Positions 42,441-50,907 of a stretch of DNA of 64,000 nt are shown here, in pieces. The position numbers and the translations under genes were made by a program. The notes below the pieces were generated by a model that saw only the letters and a program-made list of their open reading frames with translations, had not been told where the DNA came from and searched no databases. The first letter of the stretch is position 1. Every line of letters starts with the position of its first letter. The stretch comes from Polymorphospora lycopeni (GTDB lineage Bacteria; Actinomycetota; Actinomycetes; Mycobacteriales; Micromonosporaceae): positions 1 through 64,000 of the forward strand of contig NZ_JBCGDC010000007.1 in NCBI RefSeq assembly GCF_042237075.1, read 5' to 3'.

Positions 42441-45400
42441 ATGAGAAGATCCGCTCTGATCAGGGCGGTGGCGACAGCGGTCGCGGCCGCCGTGATCGCC
42501 ACCGTGGGAGGCACCGCCGTGGCACACGCGGCCGGCGGCCCCAACCTCGCGCTCGGCAAGACCGCCGCCGCGAGCTCGACCAACGGCCAGAACCCGGCCG
42601 GCAACCTCAACGACGGCAACGCCGGCAGCTACTGGGAGAGCACCAACAACGCCTTCCCGCAGTGGGCCCAGATCGACCTCGGCGGCAGCACCGGCGTCGA
42701 CCAGGTCGTGCTGAAGCTGCCGCCGGGCTGGGGCACCCGCACCCAGACCCTGGCCGTGCAGGGCAGCCAGGACGGGGTCAGCTTCGCCAACATCACCACG
42801 CCGCAGGGCCACGTCTTCAACCCGGCCAGCGGCAACACGGTGACCATCGACTTCCCGGCGACCAGCACCCGGTTCGTCCGGGTCCACATCACCGCCAACA
42901 CCGGCTGGCCGGCCGGGCAGCTCGCCGAACTCGAGGTCTACGGCACCACGACCGGCTCGACCACCAACCTCGCCCAGGGCCGCCCCACCACCGAGAGCGG
43001 CCACGCCGACGTCTACGCCTCGTCGCGGGCGGTCGACGGCAACCAGAGCACCTACTGGGAGAGCACCAACCACTCCTTCCCCGAGTGGCTGACCGTCGAC
43101 CTCGGCACCGCCACCGCCGTCGACCGGGTCGTGCTCAAGCTGCCGACCGCCGGCTGGAACACCCGTACCCAGACGCTGAGCGTGCAGGGCAGCACCAACG
43201 GGTCGACGTTCACCGACGTGGTCGCCTCCCGTACGTACACCTTCGACCCGGCCGTGGCCGGTAACTCGGTGACCATCACCTTCAACCGGACCACCACCCG
43301 GTACGTCCGGATCAACATCACCGCCAACAGCGCCTGGCCGGCCGGGCAGCTCTCCGAGGTCGAGATCTACGGCCCCGGCGGCGGCACCGACACCACCCCG
43401 CCGAGCGTGCCGGGCACCCTGTCCTACACCGCCTCCGGCACGACGATCATTCTCAACTGGGGCGCGTCGACCGACAACGCCGGCGGCAGCGGGCTGGCCG
43501 GCTACGACATCTACCGCAACGGTGCCCTGGTGCACAGCGTCGGCACCGTCACCACGTGGGCCGACACCCAGCCGGTGGCAGCGACGGTCAGCTACTACGT
43601 ACGGGCCCGTGACAACGCCGGCAACCGGTCCGGCAACAGCAACACGGTGACCCGTACCGGCACCGACAGCATCCCGCCCACCGTGCCGGGCACCCTGTCG
43701 CACAGCACCTCGGGCAACACCATCACGCTGACCTGGGGCGCCTCGACCGACACCGGCGGCAGCGGGCTGGCCGGCTACAACGTCTACCGCGACGGCAACC
43801 TGATCGCGACGCTGGGCACCGTGCTGACGTACCAGGACAGCCAGCCGCCGACGGCGACCGTCTCCTACCAGGTCCGGGCCCGCGACGGCGCCGGCAACCT
43901 GTCCGCGTTCGGCAACACCACCACCCGTACCGGCAGCCAGCCGCCGACGTGCGTCAACGTCGCGCAGGGCAAGACCATGACGGCGAGCGGGTCGACGTTC
44001 GCCTTCACCCCGGAGAAGGCCAACGACGGCCAGCTCGGCACCTACTGGGAGGGGGGCGGCGGCTACCCGCAGAACCTGACCGTGGCGCTCGGCGCCAACC
44101 ACGCCGTCACCGCGGTCACCGTGAAGCTGAACCCGGACCCGTCCTGGGGCACCCGTACCCAGAACTTCCAGATCCTCGGCCGCGACCAGGCGGCGACCAC
44201 GTACACCAGCCTGGTGCCCGCCGCGAACTACCAGTTCGTCCAGGGCAACAACGTCGTACGCGTCCCGGTCACCGCGACCACCGCGGACGTGCAACTGCGG
44301 TTCAACTCCAACAGCGGCGCCCCGGCCGGCCAGGTGGCCGAACTGGAAGTGTGCGGCACCCCGGCGCCGAACCCGGACCTGACCGTCACGAACGTGTCGT
44401 GGACCCCGGCGTCGCCGTCGGAGACGACCAACCTGAGCCTGACCGCCACGGTGAACAACACCGGTGACCGGGTGTCCGGCAACACCCGGCTGGACTTCCT
44501 GCTGGGCGGCGTGGTGAAGGCCAGCGCCGACATCGGCCCGATCGCCGCCGGCGGCTCGCTGCCGGTCAGCCGGGCCATCGGCACCCTGGCCCAGGGCTCC
44601 TACACCGTCAGCGCCCGGGTCGACCCGGCCAACACCGTCGTCGAGCAGAACGAGGGCAACAACAGCGCCGCCAACCCGACGCCGCTGGTGGTCGCCCAGG
44701 CGCCCGGACCCGACCTGCAGGTGCTCGGCATCACGTCCAACCCGCCGAACCCGGCGGTCGGCGCGGCGGTCTCGTTCACCGTCGCGGTCAACAACCGTGG
44801 CACCACCGGCGCGGCCGCCGGCACGGTCACCCGGCTGACGGTGGGCGGCACGACGCTGAACGGCACCACCCCGGCCGTCGCCGCCGGCACGACGGTCAAC
44901 GTGGCGGTCAGCGGCACCTGGACCGCGACCAGCGGCGGGGCGACGATCACCGCGACCGCCGACGCCACCAGCACGGTCACCGAGACCAACGAGGGCAACA
45001 ACACCCTCACCCGGTCGATCGTGGTCGGCCGCGGCGCGGCCGTGCCGTGGGTGTCGTACGAGGCCGAGGACGCCAACTACCAGGGCGTCCTGCTCCAGGC
45101 CGACCCGCTGCGCACCTTCGGGCACACCAACTTCGCCACCGAGTCGTCCGGCCGCGAGTCGGTGCGGCTCAACAGCACCGGCCAGTTCGTCGAGTTCACC
45201 TCCACCAACCAGGCCAACTCGATCGTGGTCCGCAACTCGATCCCGGACGCCGCCAACGGCGGCGGCATCGAGGCCACCATCAGCCTCTACGTCAACGGCA
45301 CGTTCAACCGGAAGCTGACCCTGTCGTCGCGGCACAGCTGGCTGTACGGCAACACCGACGACCCGGAGGGGCTGACGAACACCCCGCAGGCCGACGCCCG

Positions 45401-46778
45401 GCGGCTGTTCGACGAGTCGAACGCGCTGCTGGGGCAGTCGTACCCGCCCGGCACCCGGTTCAAGTTGCAGCGCGACGCCGGTGACACCGCCTCCTTCTAC
45501 ATCATCGACTTCGTCGACCTGGAGCAGGTGGCGCCGCCGTCGAGCAAGCCGGCCGAGTGCACGTCGATCACCGAGTACGGCGCGGTGCCCAACGACGGTC
45601 TCGACGACACCGCCGCGCTGCAGCGGGCGGTGACCGACGACCAGAACGGTGTCATCAGCTGTGTGTGGATCCCGCCGGGCCAGTGGCGGCAGGAGCAGAA
45701 GATCCTGACCGACGACCCGCTGAACCGGGGCACCCACAACCAGGTCGGCATCCGCAACGTCACCATCCGCGGCGCCGGGATGTGGCACTCCCAGCTCTAC
45801 ACGCTGACCGAGCCGCACCTGGTGGTCGGCGGCATCAACCACCCGCACGAGGGCAACTTCGGCTTCGACATCGACGACAACACCCAGATCTCCGACATCG
45901 CGATCTTCGGCTCCGGCCGGATCCGGGGCGGGCCGGGCGGTGCCGAGGGCGGCGTCGGCCTGAACGGCCGGTTCGGCAAGAACACCCGGATCAGCAACGT
46001 CTGGATCGAGCACGCCAACGTCGGCGCCTGGGTCGGCCGCGACTACAGCAACATCCCCGAGCTGTGGAACCCCGGCGACGGGCTGGAGTTCAGCGGGATG
46101 CGGATCCGCAACACGTACGCCGACGGCATCAACTTCTCCAACGGCACCCGCAACTCGCGGGTCTTCAACTCCTCGTTCCGCACCACCGGCGACGACGCCC
46201 TGGCGGTCTGGGCCAACCCGTACGTCAAGGACACGTCAGTCGACATCGGACACAGCAACCAGTTCCTCAACAACACCATCCAGCTGCCCTGGCGGGCGAA
46301 CGGCATCGCCATCTACGGCGGTTACGACAACAAGATCGAGAACAACCTGGTCTACGACACCATGAACTACCCCGGCATCATGCTGGCGACCGACCACAGC
46401 CCGCTGCCGTTCTCCGGGCAGACGTTGATCGCCAACAACGGGCTCTACCGCACCGGTGGTGCCTTCTGGAACGAGGACCAGGAGTTCGGCGCGATCACGC
46501 TCTTCGCGGCGGGCCTGGACATCCCGGGCGTCACCATCCGGGACACCGACATCCACGACTCCACGTACGACGGCATCCAGTTCAAGACCGGCGGCGGGTC
46601 CATTCCGAACGTCGCGATCACGAACGTACGCATCGACAAGTCGAACAACGGGGCCGGCATCCTGGCGATGGGCGGTGCCCGCGGCAGCGCCCGGCTGACG
46701 AACGTGACCATCACCAACTCGGCCGACGGCAACATCGTGATCCAGCCGGGATCGGGCTTCACGATCACCGGTAGCTGA
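42441..46778 (+). CDS. Secreted multidomain GH87 alpha-1,3-glucanase (mycodextranase type)
   Basis: 1445 residues from an ATG with AAGGA 6-10 nt upstream; the open frame begins earlier. A signal peptide ends near AHA-AGGPN (residue 31). Domains in order: discoidin/F5/8-type at about 34-170 and 174-312, fibronectin III at 318-405 and 410-500, a third discoidin-type at 504-640, CARDB-like at 645-752 and 755-863, a CBM6/35-like region (SYEAEDANYQGVLLQ) at 868-1030, and a right-handed beta-helix at 1040-1445. The helix has the GH87-like SITEYGAVPNDGLDDTAAL, GDGLEFSGMRIRNTYADGIN and the Asp pair in TTGDDALAVW near 1252. It probably cleaves alpha-1,3-glucan of fungal cell walls; the carbohydrate-binding modules hold it on the insoluble polymer. 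Confidence 0.83.
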   Translation: MRRSALIRAVATAVAAAVIATVGGTAVAHAAGGPNLALGKTAAASSTNGQNPAGNLNDGNAGSYWESTNNAFPQWAQIDLGGSTGVDQVVLKLPPGWGTRTQTLAVQGSQDGVSFANITTPQGHVFNPASGNTVTIDFPATSTRFVRVHITANTGWPAGQLAELEVYGTTTGSTTNLAQGRPTTESGHADVYASSRAVDGNQSTYWESTNHSFPEWLTVDLGTATAVDRVVLKLPTAGWNTRTQTLSVQGSTNGSTFTDVVASRTYTFDPAVAGNSVTITFNRTTTRYVRINITANSAWPAGQLSEVEIYGPGGGTDTTPPSVPGTLSYTASGTTIILNWGASTDNAGGSGLAGYDIYRNGALVHSVGTVTTWADTQPVAATVSYYVRARDNAGNRSGNSNTVTRTGTDSIPPTVPGTLSHSTSGNTITLTWGASTDTGGSGLAGYNVYRDGNLIATLGTVLTYQDSQPPTATVSYQVRARDGAGNLSAFGNTTTRTGSQPPTCVNVAQGKTMTASGSTFAFTPEKANDGQLGTYWEGGGGYPQNLTVALGANHAVTAVTVKLNPDPSWGTRTQNFQILGRDQAATTYTSLVPAANYQFVQGNNVVRVPVTATTADVQLRFNSNSGAPAGQVAELEVCGTPAPNPDLTVTNVSWTPASPSETTNLSLTATVNNTGDRVSGNTRLDFLLGGVVKASADIGPIAAGGSLPVSRAIGTLAQGSYTVSARVDPANTVVEQNEGNNSAANPTPLVVAQAPGPDLQVLGITSNPPNPAVGAAVSFTVAVNNRGTTGAAAGTVTRLTVGGTTLNGTTPAVAAGTTVNVAVSGTWTATSGGATITATADATSTVTETNEGNNTLTRSIVVGRGAAVPWVSYEAEDANYQGVLLQADPLRTFGHTNFATESSGRESVRLNSTGQFVEFTSTNQANSIVVRNSIPDAANGGGIEATISLYVNGTFNRKLTLSSRHSWLYGNTDDPEGLTNTPQADARRLFDESNALLGQSYPPGTRFKLQRDAGDTASFYIIDFVDLEQVAPPSSKPAECTSITEYGAVPNDGLDDTAALQRAVTDDQNGVISCVWIPPGQWRQEQKILTDDPLNRGTHNQVGIRNVTIRGAGMWHSQLYTLTEPHLVVGGINHPHEGNFGFDIDDNTQISDIAIFGSGRIRGGPGGAEGGVGLNGRFGKNTRISNVWIEHANVGAWVGRDYSNIPELWNPGDGLEFSGMRIRNTYADGINFSNGTRNSRVFNSSFRTTGDDALAVWANPYVKDTSVDIGHSNQFLNNTIQLPWRANGIAIYGGYDNKIENNLVYDTMNYPGIMLATDHSPLPFSGQTLIANNGLYRTGGAFWNEDQEFGAITLFAAGLDIPGVTIRDTDIHDSTYDGIQFKTGGGSIPNVAITNVRIDKSNNGAGILAMGGARGSARLTNVTITNSADGNIVIQPGSGFTITGS

Positions 46779-46832
46779 TCTGGTTCCGGCGCCGGCCCGC
46801 CTGGGTCGGCGCCGGAACCGACCGGCCATGCG

Positions 46833-46928
46833 NNNNNNNNNNNNNNNNNNNNNNNNNNNNNNNNNNNNNNNNNNNNNNNNNNNNNNNNNNNNNNNNNNNN
46901 NNNNNNNNNNNNNNNNNNNNNNNNNNNN
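46833..46928. other. Assembly gap (96 N)
   Basis: A scaffold gap inside the 323-nt space between the glucanase and the next secreted-protein gene. ACCGGCCATGCG ends just before the gap and occurs again just after it (46941-46952), where it is the left arm of the terminator hairpin. The gap is probably a failed join at a stable hairpin, with little or no real sequence missing. Any open frame running through it is meaningless. Confidence 0.95.
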
Positions 46929-46940
46929 CCCCCGCACCCG

Positions 46941-46978
46941 ACCGGCCATGCGCTTCCTCCGGGGGGCGCATGGCCGGT
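46941..46978. terminator. Strong hairpin downstream of the glucanase gene
   Basis: ACCGGCCATGCG (46941-46952) and CGCATGGCCGGT (46967-46978) are perfect 12-bp reverse complements with a 14-nt loop. The most likely role is transcription termination of the glucanase gene. Confidence 0.75.
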
Positions 46979-47101
46979 CACGTCATTCCCCCGGCGCTAG
47001 GGATTTCCCGGAAGAGTCCGGGGTGGCGCGGCGGCGAGCATGGACACCGGACAGCCCGGGGCGACCAGCCCCGAATCCCACCACAGTCTGGAGTTCGAGC
47101 C

Positions 47102-47926
47102 ATGTCGTCGCTTCGTGCCGCCCGCACCGCGATCGCCACCACCGTCGCCGTCGCGGCCATGACCGCCGCCACCGCCGTACCGGCCGCCGCCGGCCCCGTC
47201 TTCGACTTCTACTTCGCGAACGGCTACATCGCCGCCAACGAGGTCAGGACACAGTTGGGGGCGTTGTCCTGGCCCGGCCAGGCCGCCCGCAACTACTATC
47301 CGGGCGCCAACGGCAACCCGAACGGGTCCAGCGCCATGGTGTGGGGGACGCCGGGCTCGCCGTCGACGTACACCGCCACGGCCACCTGCGCGCCGATGGT
47401 CACCCTCTCGCTCAAGCGGGCGTACGGCGCCGACTGGGCCACCAACAGCTTCTTCCAGACCCACTTCGGCAGCACCAGCCCCACCTCGGCGCAGTACCAC
47501 AACGCGATCAACGCCGGCACCGTCCCGCACGTCAAGAAGGTCGGCAAGCTGACCGACGCGTTCGTCGGCGACATCATCGCCATCAGGTACAACGGCGGCT
47601 CCGGCGCGGCCACCGGCCACACCGCGTACTTCGCCGGCCGTACGCCGTACGACATGGACAACAACCCGGCCACCATCGAATGGGCGGTGCGGGTCCTCGA
47701 CAGCACCAGCGAACCGCACGGCGTCGCGGGCAGCATCCCACAGGACTTCCGGGACAGCCGTACGGTCGGCGCCGCCGAATACGACGGCCTCGGCGAGGGG
47801 CACATGGTGTTCCGCACCGACAGCGCCGGCACGATCCTGGGCCACTGGTGGGGCGTCAACGAAAGCACGTACCGCCCGGTGAGCGACCGCCCGGTCACCA
47901 TCGGCCGGATCACCCGGGCCGCGTAG
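47102..47926 (+). CDS. Secreted protein with possible NlpC/P60- or CHAP-like fold
   Basis: 274 residues; GGAG lies about 9 nt before the ATG. A signal peptide (ARTAIATTVAVAAMTAATAV, cleavage after PAAA near 31) makes it secreted. The mature part has one Cys in TATCAPMVTLSLKRAYG followed about 95 residues later by GDIIAIRYNGGSGAATGHTAYFAG and then RVLDSTSEPHG. A Cys at a helix start, then G-D-I-I-x-[strand], then G-H-T is the order seen in papain-fold peptidoglycan hydrolases (NlpC/P60, CHAP). I infer a wall-acting hydrolase or amidase; no close family was recognised. It is encoded after the glucanase but beyond a terminator, so separately transcribed. Confidence 0.55.
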   Translation: MSSLRAARTAIATTVAVAAMTAATAVPAAAGPVFDFYFANGYIAANEVRTQLGALSWPGQAARNYYPGANGNPNGSSAMVWGTPGSPSTYTATATCAPMVTLSLKRAYGADWATNSFFQTHFGSTSPTSAQYHNAINAGTVPHVKKVGKLTDAFVGDIIAIRYNGGSGAATGHTAYFAGRTPYDMDNNPATIEWAVRVLDSTSEPHGVAGSIPQDFRDSRTVGAAEYDGLGEGHMVFRTDSAGTILGHWWGVNESTYRPVSDRPVTIGRITRAA

Positions 47927-48022
47927 CGCTCTCCGGCGACGGGGGGGGGGCCCCCGCCCGGGGNCCGCCCGGTCACCATCGGCCGGATCACCCGGGCCGC
48001 GTAGCGCTCTCCGGCGACGGGG
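47887..48022 (+). repeat. 58-bp exact duplication around a single N (assembly artefact)
   Basis: Positions 47887-47944 and 47965-48022 are identical (offset 78), covering the last codons of the secreted-protein gene and its 3' flank. Between them lies a low-quality G/C homopolymer run with one N at 47964. This is the pattern of two overlapping contig ends joined without merging. The gene end at 47926 is unaffected; only about 78 nt of the 265-nt spacer to the next gene are suspect. Confidence 0.85.
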
Positions 48023-48138
48023 TGGGCACCCGGACCGGGTGCCCACCCCGGGTTCGTGGCGCGTCTGCCCGGAGCGGTTCCGGCATCCGGCCGCCCCATG
48101 TCTGGCGTGGCGGGTGCGGCGGTTGTACGCTGCCCCCG

Positions 48139-48192
48139 ATGAACACCTCCTCTTTCAGATTGGGGGCCCCGTTCGCACAAGGTGAGTGCTGA
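48139..48192 (+). CDS. 17-residue leader ORF coupled to the next gene
   Basis: Encodes MNTSSFRLGAPFAQGEC and ends in TGATG, sharing its last base with the ATG of the next gene. TACGCT (48125-48130), a TAnnnT -10 element, ends 8 nt before the ATG, the layout of a leaderless transcript. It may be a translated leader that couples or regulates the downstream operon. Coding evidence is weak because of its size. Confidence 0.35.
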   Translation: MNTSSFRLGAPFAQGEC

Positions 48193-49580
48193 TGCACCCA
48201 TCTACCGCGAACCGGGATTCCCGTCTTCTCGTCTGGCGGCACGTGCGCGAGTTCGCCGTCCCGCCGTCCATGATCAGATCTGCGACCGACCGCCGTGCCG
48301 TCGGCGACTGGGCCGGAGCGTGCGCCGCCGCCCGCGTCGATGTCGACCTGAGTCTTCGCTCCGTGGCCCACGCCCACGGGCAGGAACTCGCGGCGCGAAT
48401 CCGGACCGACCTCCGTCAACTGGCTCCCGACCTGCTGCGCTGGCACATGCCCAGGGTCGCACCGGACGGGCTGCTCCGACCGGGCCTGACCATCTCCCTG
48501 ACCCGCTACGGCCCGGCCGAGGGCGCGGACGGCGACCCGGTCCACCTGGTGGCCCGGACTCCCCCGGCCTGGGCGGACGCCGGCCAACGGATCAGCCTGA
48601 CGCTGTGGAACGGGTCCCGGCCCGGAGCCGGCCGGGGTCCGCACCCCGACCGGCGGTTCCGCCTCGACCTGCACCGCCACCTCTGGGACTCGCGCCGGGC
48701 GGGTGAACTGCGAACCCGGGCCGGCGCGGACCGGTGTCCCGGCGACCAAGATCTCGCTGTCGAACCGTTCGTGCCGCCAGGCCACGGCTACGCGACGGAC
48801 CGGTGGGCGGACGAGGCAGGGTTGCTGCTCCGCGCGGAGGGCCGGACCACCGGCACCGTCGCCGTACGGATCGGCGCCCGGCGCCGGCTGCTCCTCGACC
48901 TGACCACCGTCGGGAACACCACCGGCGGGTCGCCGGGACCGAGGATCACGGTGGCGCCCGCCGGGGGCCACGTCCGCGGGCTTCCGGTGCTGCCCGACGC
49001 GGCGACCTGGGAGCTACCCGACCTGGCGTTGCTGCGCGCCGGGCTGATCGGGCCCGAACGGCTGCACCCGCTGGTCGCGCAGGCCCTCGTACCGGATCGG
49101 CCACCGGCCGACGCCGCGCACGCAGCGGACGGCGACCACGTTCCGCGGCTCGTCGAGTGCCGGGGCGCCCGGCACCGGATCGGCCTCGTCGACGGCATAC
49201 TCGTCCCGCTCGACCACGACCCGGCCGAGATCCGCCGTGAGGAACTGCTGGCCGCGCTGACCGGCACCCCACTGCCCTGCCTACAGGCGATCGACGACGC
49301 CCACCGGCACCCGGAGTGCCTCGTCGACGTACGGGCCCGCCTGGACCACGGCGACACCGCCGGTGCCCTGGCCGTCGTCGAGGCCGTTCTCGGACCCGAC
49401 GCGCTGCTACGCCCCGGTGCCCTGCGGGACGAGTTGGAGACCGCGGCGCTCCGGCGGGTCAGGCACGGACTGTTCCGGGCCGGACTCGCCGGACGCATCG
49501 GCGCCCTGGCCCGCCGACCCGACCAGCACCGCCTGCGTCGCGAGTGCCGGACCCACCCGCGGCACGCGCTGCCCCGCTGA
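48192..49580 (+). CDS. Unknown protein encoded upstream of a MoxR/VWA pair
   Basis: 462 residues; AAGGTGAG lies 5 nt before the ATG. Arg-, Leu- and Asp-rich with no transmembrane segment or signal peptide. It alternates short strands and helices (LVWRHVREFAVPPSMIRSA, DWAGACAAARVDVDLSLRSV, LAPDLLRWHMPRVAPDG, then LPDLALLRAGLIGPERLHPL). No catalytic motif stands out. I do not recognise a family, but proteins of this kind recur directly before an AAA ATPase and a VWA-metallopeptidase gene in actinobacteria, so it is probably the target-binding or adaptor part of that three-gene unit (inference). Confidence 0.7.
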   Translation: MHPSTANRDSRLLVWRHVREFAVPPSMIRSATDRRAVGDWAGACAAARVDVDLSLRSVAHAHGQELAARIRTDLRQLAPDLLRWHMPRVAPDGLLRPGLTISLTRYGPAEGADGDPVHLVARTPPAWADAGQRISLTLWNGSRPGAGRGPHPDRRFRLDLHRHLWDSRRAGELRTRAGADRCPGDQDLAVEPFVPPGHGYATDRWADEAGLLLRAEGRTTGTVAVRIGARRRLLLDLTTVGNTTGGSPGPRITVAPAGGHVRGLPVLPDAATWELPDLALLRAGLIGPERLHPLVAQALVPDRPPADAAHAADGDHVPRLVECRGARHRIGLVDGILVPLDHDPAEIRREELLAALTGTPLPCLQAIDDAHRHPECLVDVRARLDHGDTAGALAVVEAVLGPDALLRPGALRDELETAALRRVRHGLFRAGLAGRIGALARRPDQHRLRRECRTHPRHALPR

Positions 49581-49668
49581 CCGCAGGCCCGCTCCCCCAC
49601 CTTTCCGATCTCCACCCGGCACGGGCGCGACCGCTGCCGCCCCGACTCGAACCCCAAGGTGATCCCAC

Positions 49669-50907
49669 ATGCGCAGTTCCAACCCGTCCATCACCCCGGC
49701 GACGCCCCACCACACCGAACTCGATGTCGCCGCCGACCTGCTCGCCCTCCTGCGCGACACCGCCACCGAGCCGCGTCCCGACATCCAGTTGGAGGCGCTG
49801 ACCCTGGCCGTGGCCGCCGACCTGCCCGTGCTGTTGTGGGGCGAGCCGGGAATCGGCAAGACGGCGGCCCTGAACCAGCTCGCGACGGCCCTCGACCTGC
49901 CGCTGACCACGGTGATCGCCAGCGTGCACGAGCCGTCCGATTTCGCCGGCCTGCCCGTGGTCGGCGACGACCCGGCGGTGCAGGGTGTCCCGATGGCCCC
50001 GCCGGACTGGGCCGTACGCCTGGTCCGCGCCGGGCGGGGACTGCTCTTCCTCGACGAACTGTCCACCGCGCCGCCGGCCGTCCAGGCCGCCCTGCTCCGC
50101 GTCGTACTCGAACGGCGGATCGGGGCCCTGCGGCTGCCGGCCGGTGTCCGGATCGTGGCCGCCGCCAATCCACGGTCGTCCGCGGCCGACGGCTGGGAGC
50201 TGAGTGCGCCCCTGGCCAACCGGTTCGTCCACCTGCAGTGGACCTACCAGCACGAGACGGTGGTACGCGGCCTCGGCGGGACCTGGCCCAGGGCGGCACT
50301 GCCCCGGCTCGCCCCGCAGCGGCTGCCCGAGGCGGTCGCGTACGCCCGCCGGGCGGTGTGCGGGCTCCTCACCGGCCGCCCCGCGCTGGTGCACCAGATG
50401 CCGAACAACGAAGCCCGCCGGGGCGGCCCCTGGCCGTCACCGCGCAGTTGGCAGATGGCGCTGTGCCTGATCGCGTTCGCCACCGCGGCCGGGTCCTCGC
50501 GGGAGGTCCTGTCCTTGTTGGTCAGAGGGACCGTCGGGGACGGGCCGGGGCTCGAACTGCTCGCCAGCCTGGACCGGATGGATCTTCCCGATCCCGAGAC
50601 GCTGCTGGCCGCCCCGGCAACGGCCGAACTGCCCGAACGGGGCGACCTGCGCCAGGCCGTACTCGACGCTGTGGTCGCGGCGGTCCGGGAGCGTCCGGAC
50701 CGGGCCCGCTGGGACGCGGCGTGGAACCTTCTCGTACGGGCCCTGGAGACCGGGGCCCCGGACCTCGTGGTCGTCCCCGCGACCACGCTCGCCGCGCTGC
50801 GGCAGCCGGACTGGGACGTCCCGGCGGCGATCGAGCGCCTCACCGGAGTGGTGTCGCTGAGCCGGCGCGCCGACCGGGTCGCGGCGGCGGTCGGGAGCGG
50901 CCGATGA
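49669..50907 (+). CDS. MoxR-like AAA+ ATPase
   Basis: 412 residues, AAGGTGAT 5 nt before the ATG. Walker A is VLLWGEPGIGKTAALNQLA (about residue 58), Walker B GLLFLDELSTAPPAVQAALL, sensor 1 in RIVAAANPRSSAADGWEL, and the arginine finger region in LANRFVHLQW. The C-terminal 180 residues are helical and specific to this subtype. Such ATPases work with VWA proteins as a remodelling machine; the VWA partner follows with a 4-nt overlap. It is unrelated in detail to the MoxR gene at 9.6 kb. Confidence 0.88.
   Translation: MRSSNPSITPATPHHTELDVAADLLALLRDTATEPRPDIQLEALTLAVAADLPVLLWGEPGIGKTAALNQLATALDLPLTTVIASVHEPSDFAGLPVVGDDPAVQGVPMAPPDWAVRLVRAGRGLLFLDELSTAPPAVQAALLRVVLERRIGALRLPAGVRIVAAANPRSSAADGWELSAPLANRFVHLQWTYQHETVVRGLGGTWPRAALPRLAPQRLPEAVAYARRAVCGLLTGRPALVHQMPNNEARRGGPWPSPRSWQMALCLIAFATAAGSSREVLSLLVRGTVGDGPGLELLASLDRMDLPDPETLLAAPATAELPERGDLRQAVLDAVVAAVRERPDRARWDAAWNLLVRALETGAPDLVVVPATTLAALRQPDWDVPAAIERLTGVVSLSRRADRVAAAVGSGR

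Noticed and set aside
42051..46013. A 1320-codon open frame on the minus strand
   Set aside because: It is the antisense of the GH87 gene; long antisense frames are normal at this G+C. The plus strand has a signal peptide, recognisable domains and a ribosome-binding site.
46828..48192. A long plus-strand frame running through the N gap and across the duplicated segment
   Set aside because: It crosses 96 N and the artefactual duplication and is out of frame with the secreted protein. Only its last 17 codons (48139-48192) are kept as a possible leader ORF.
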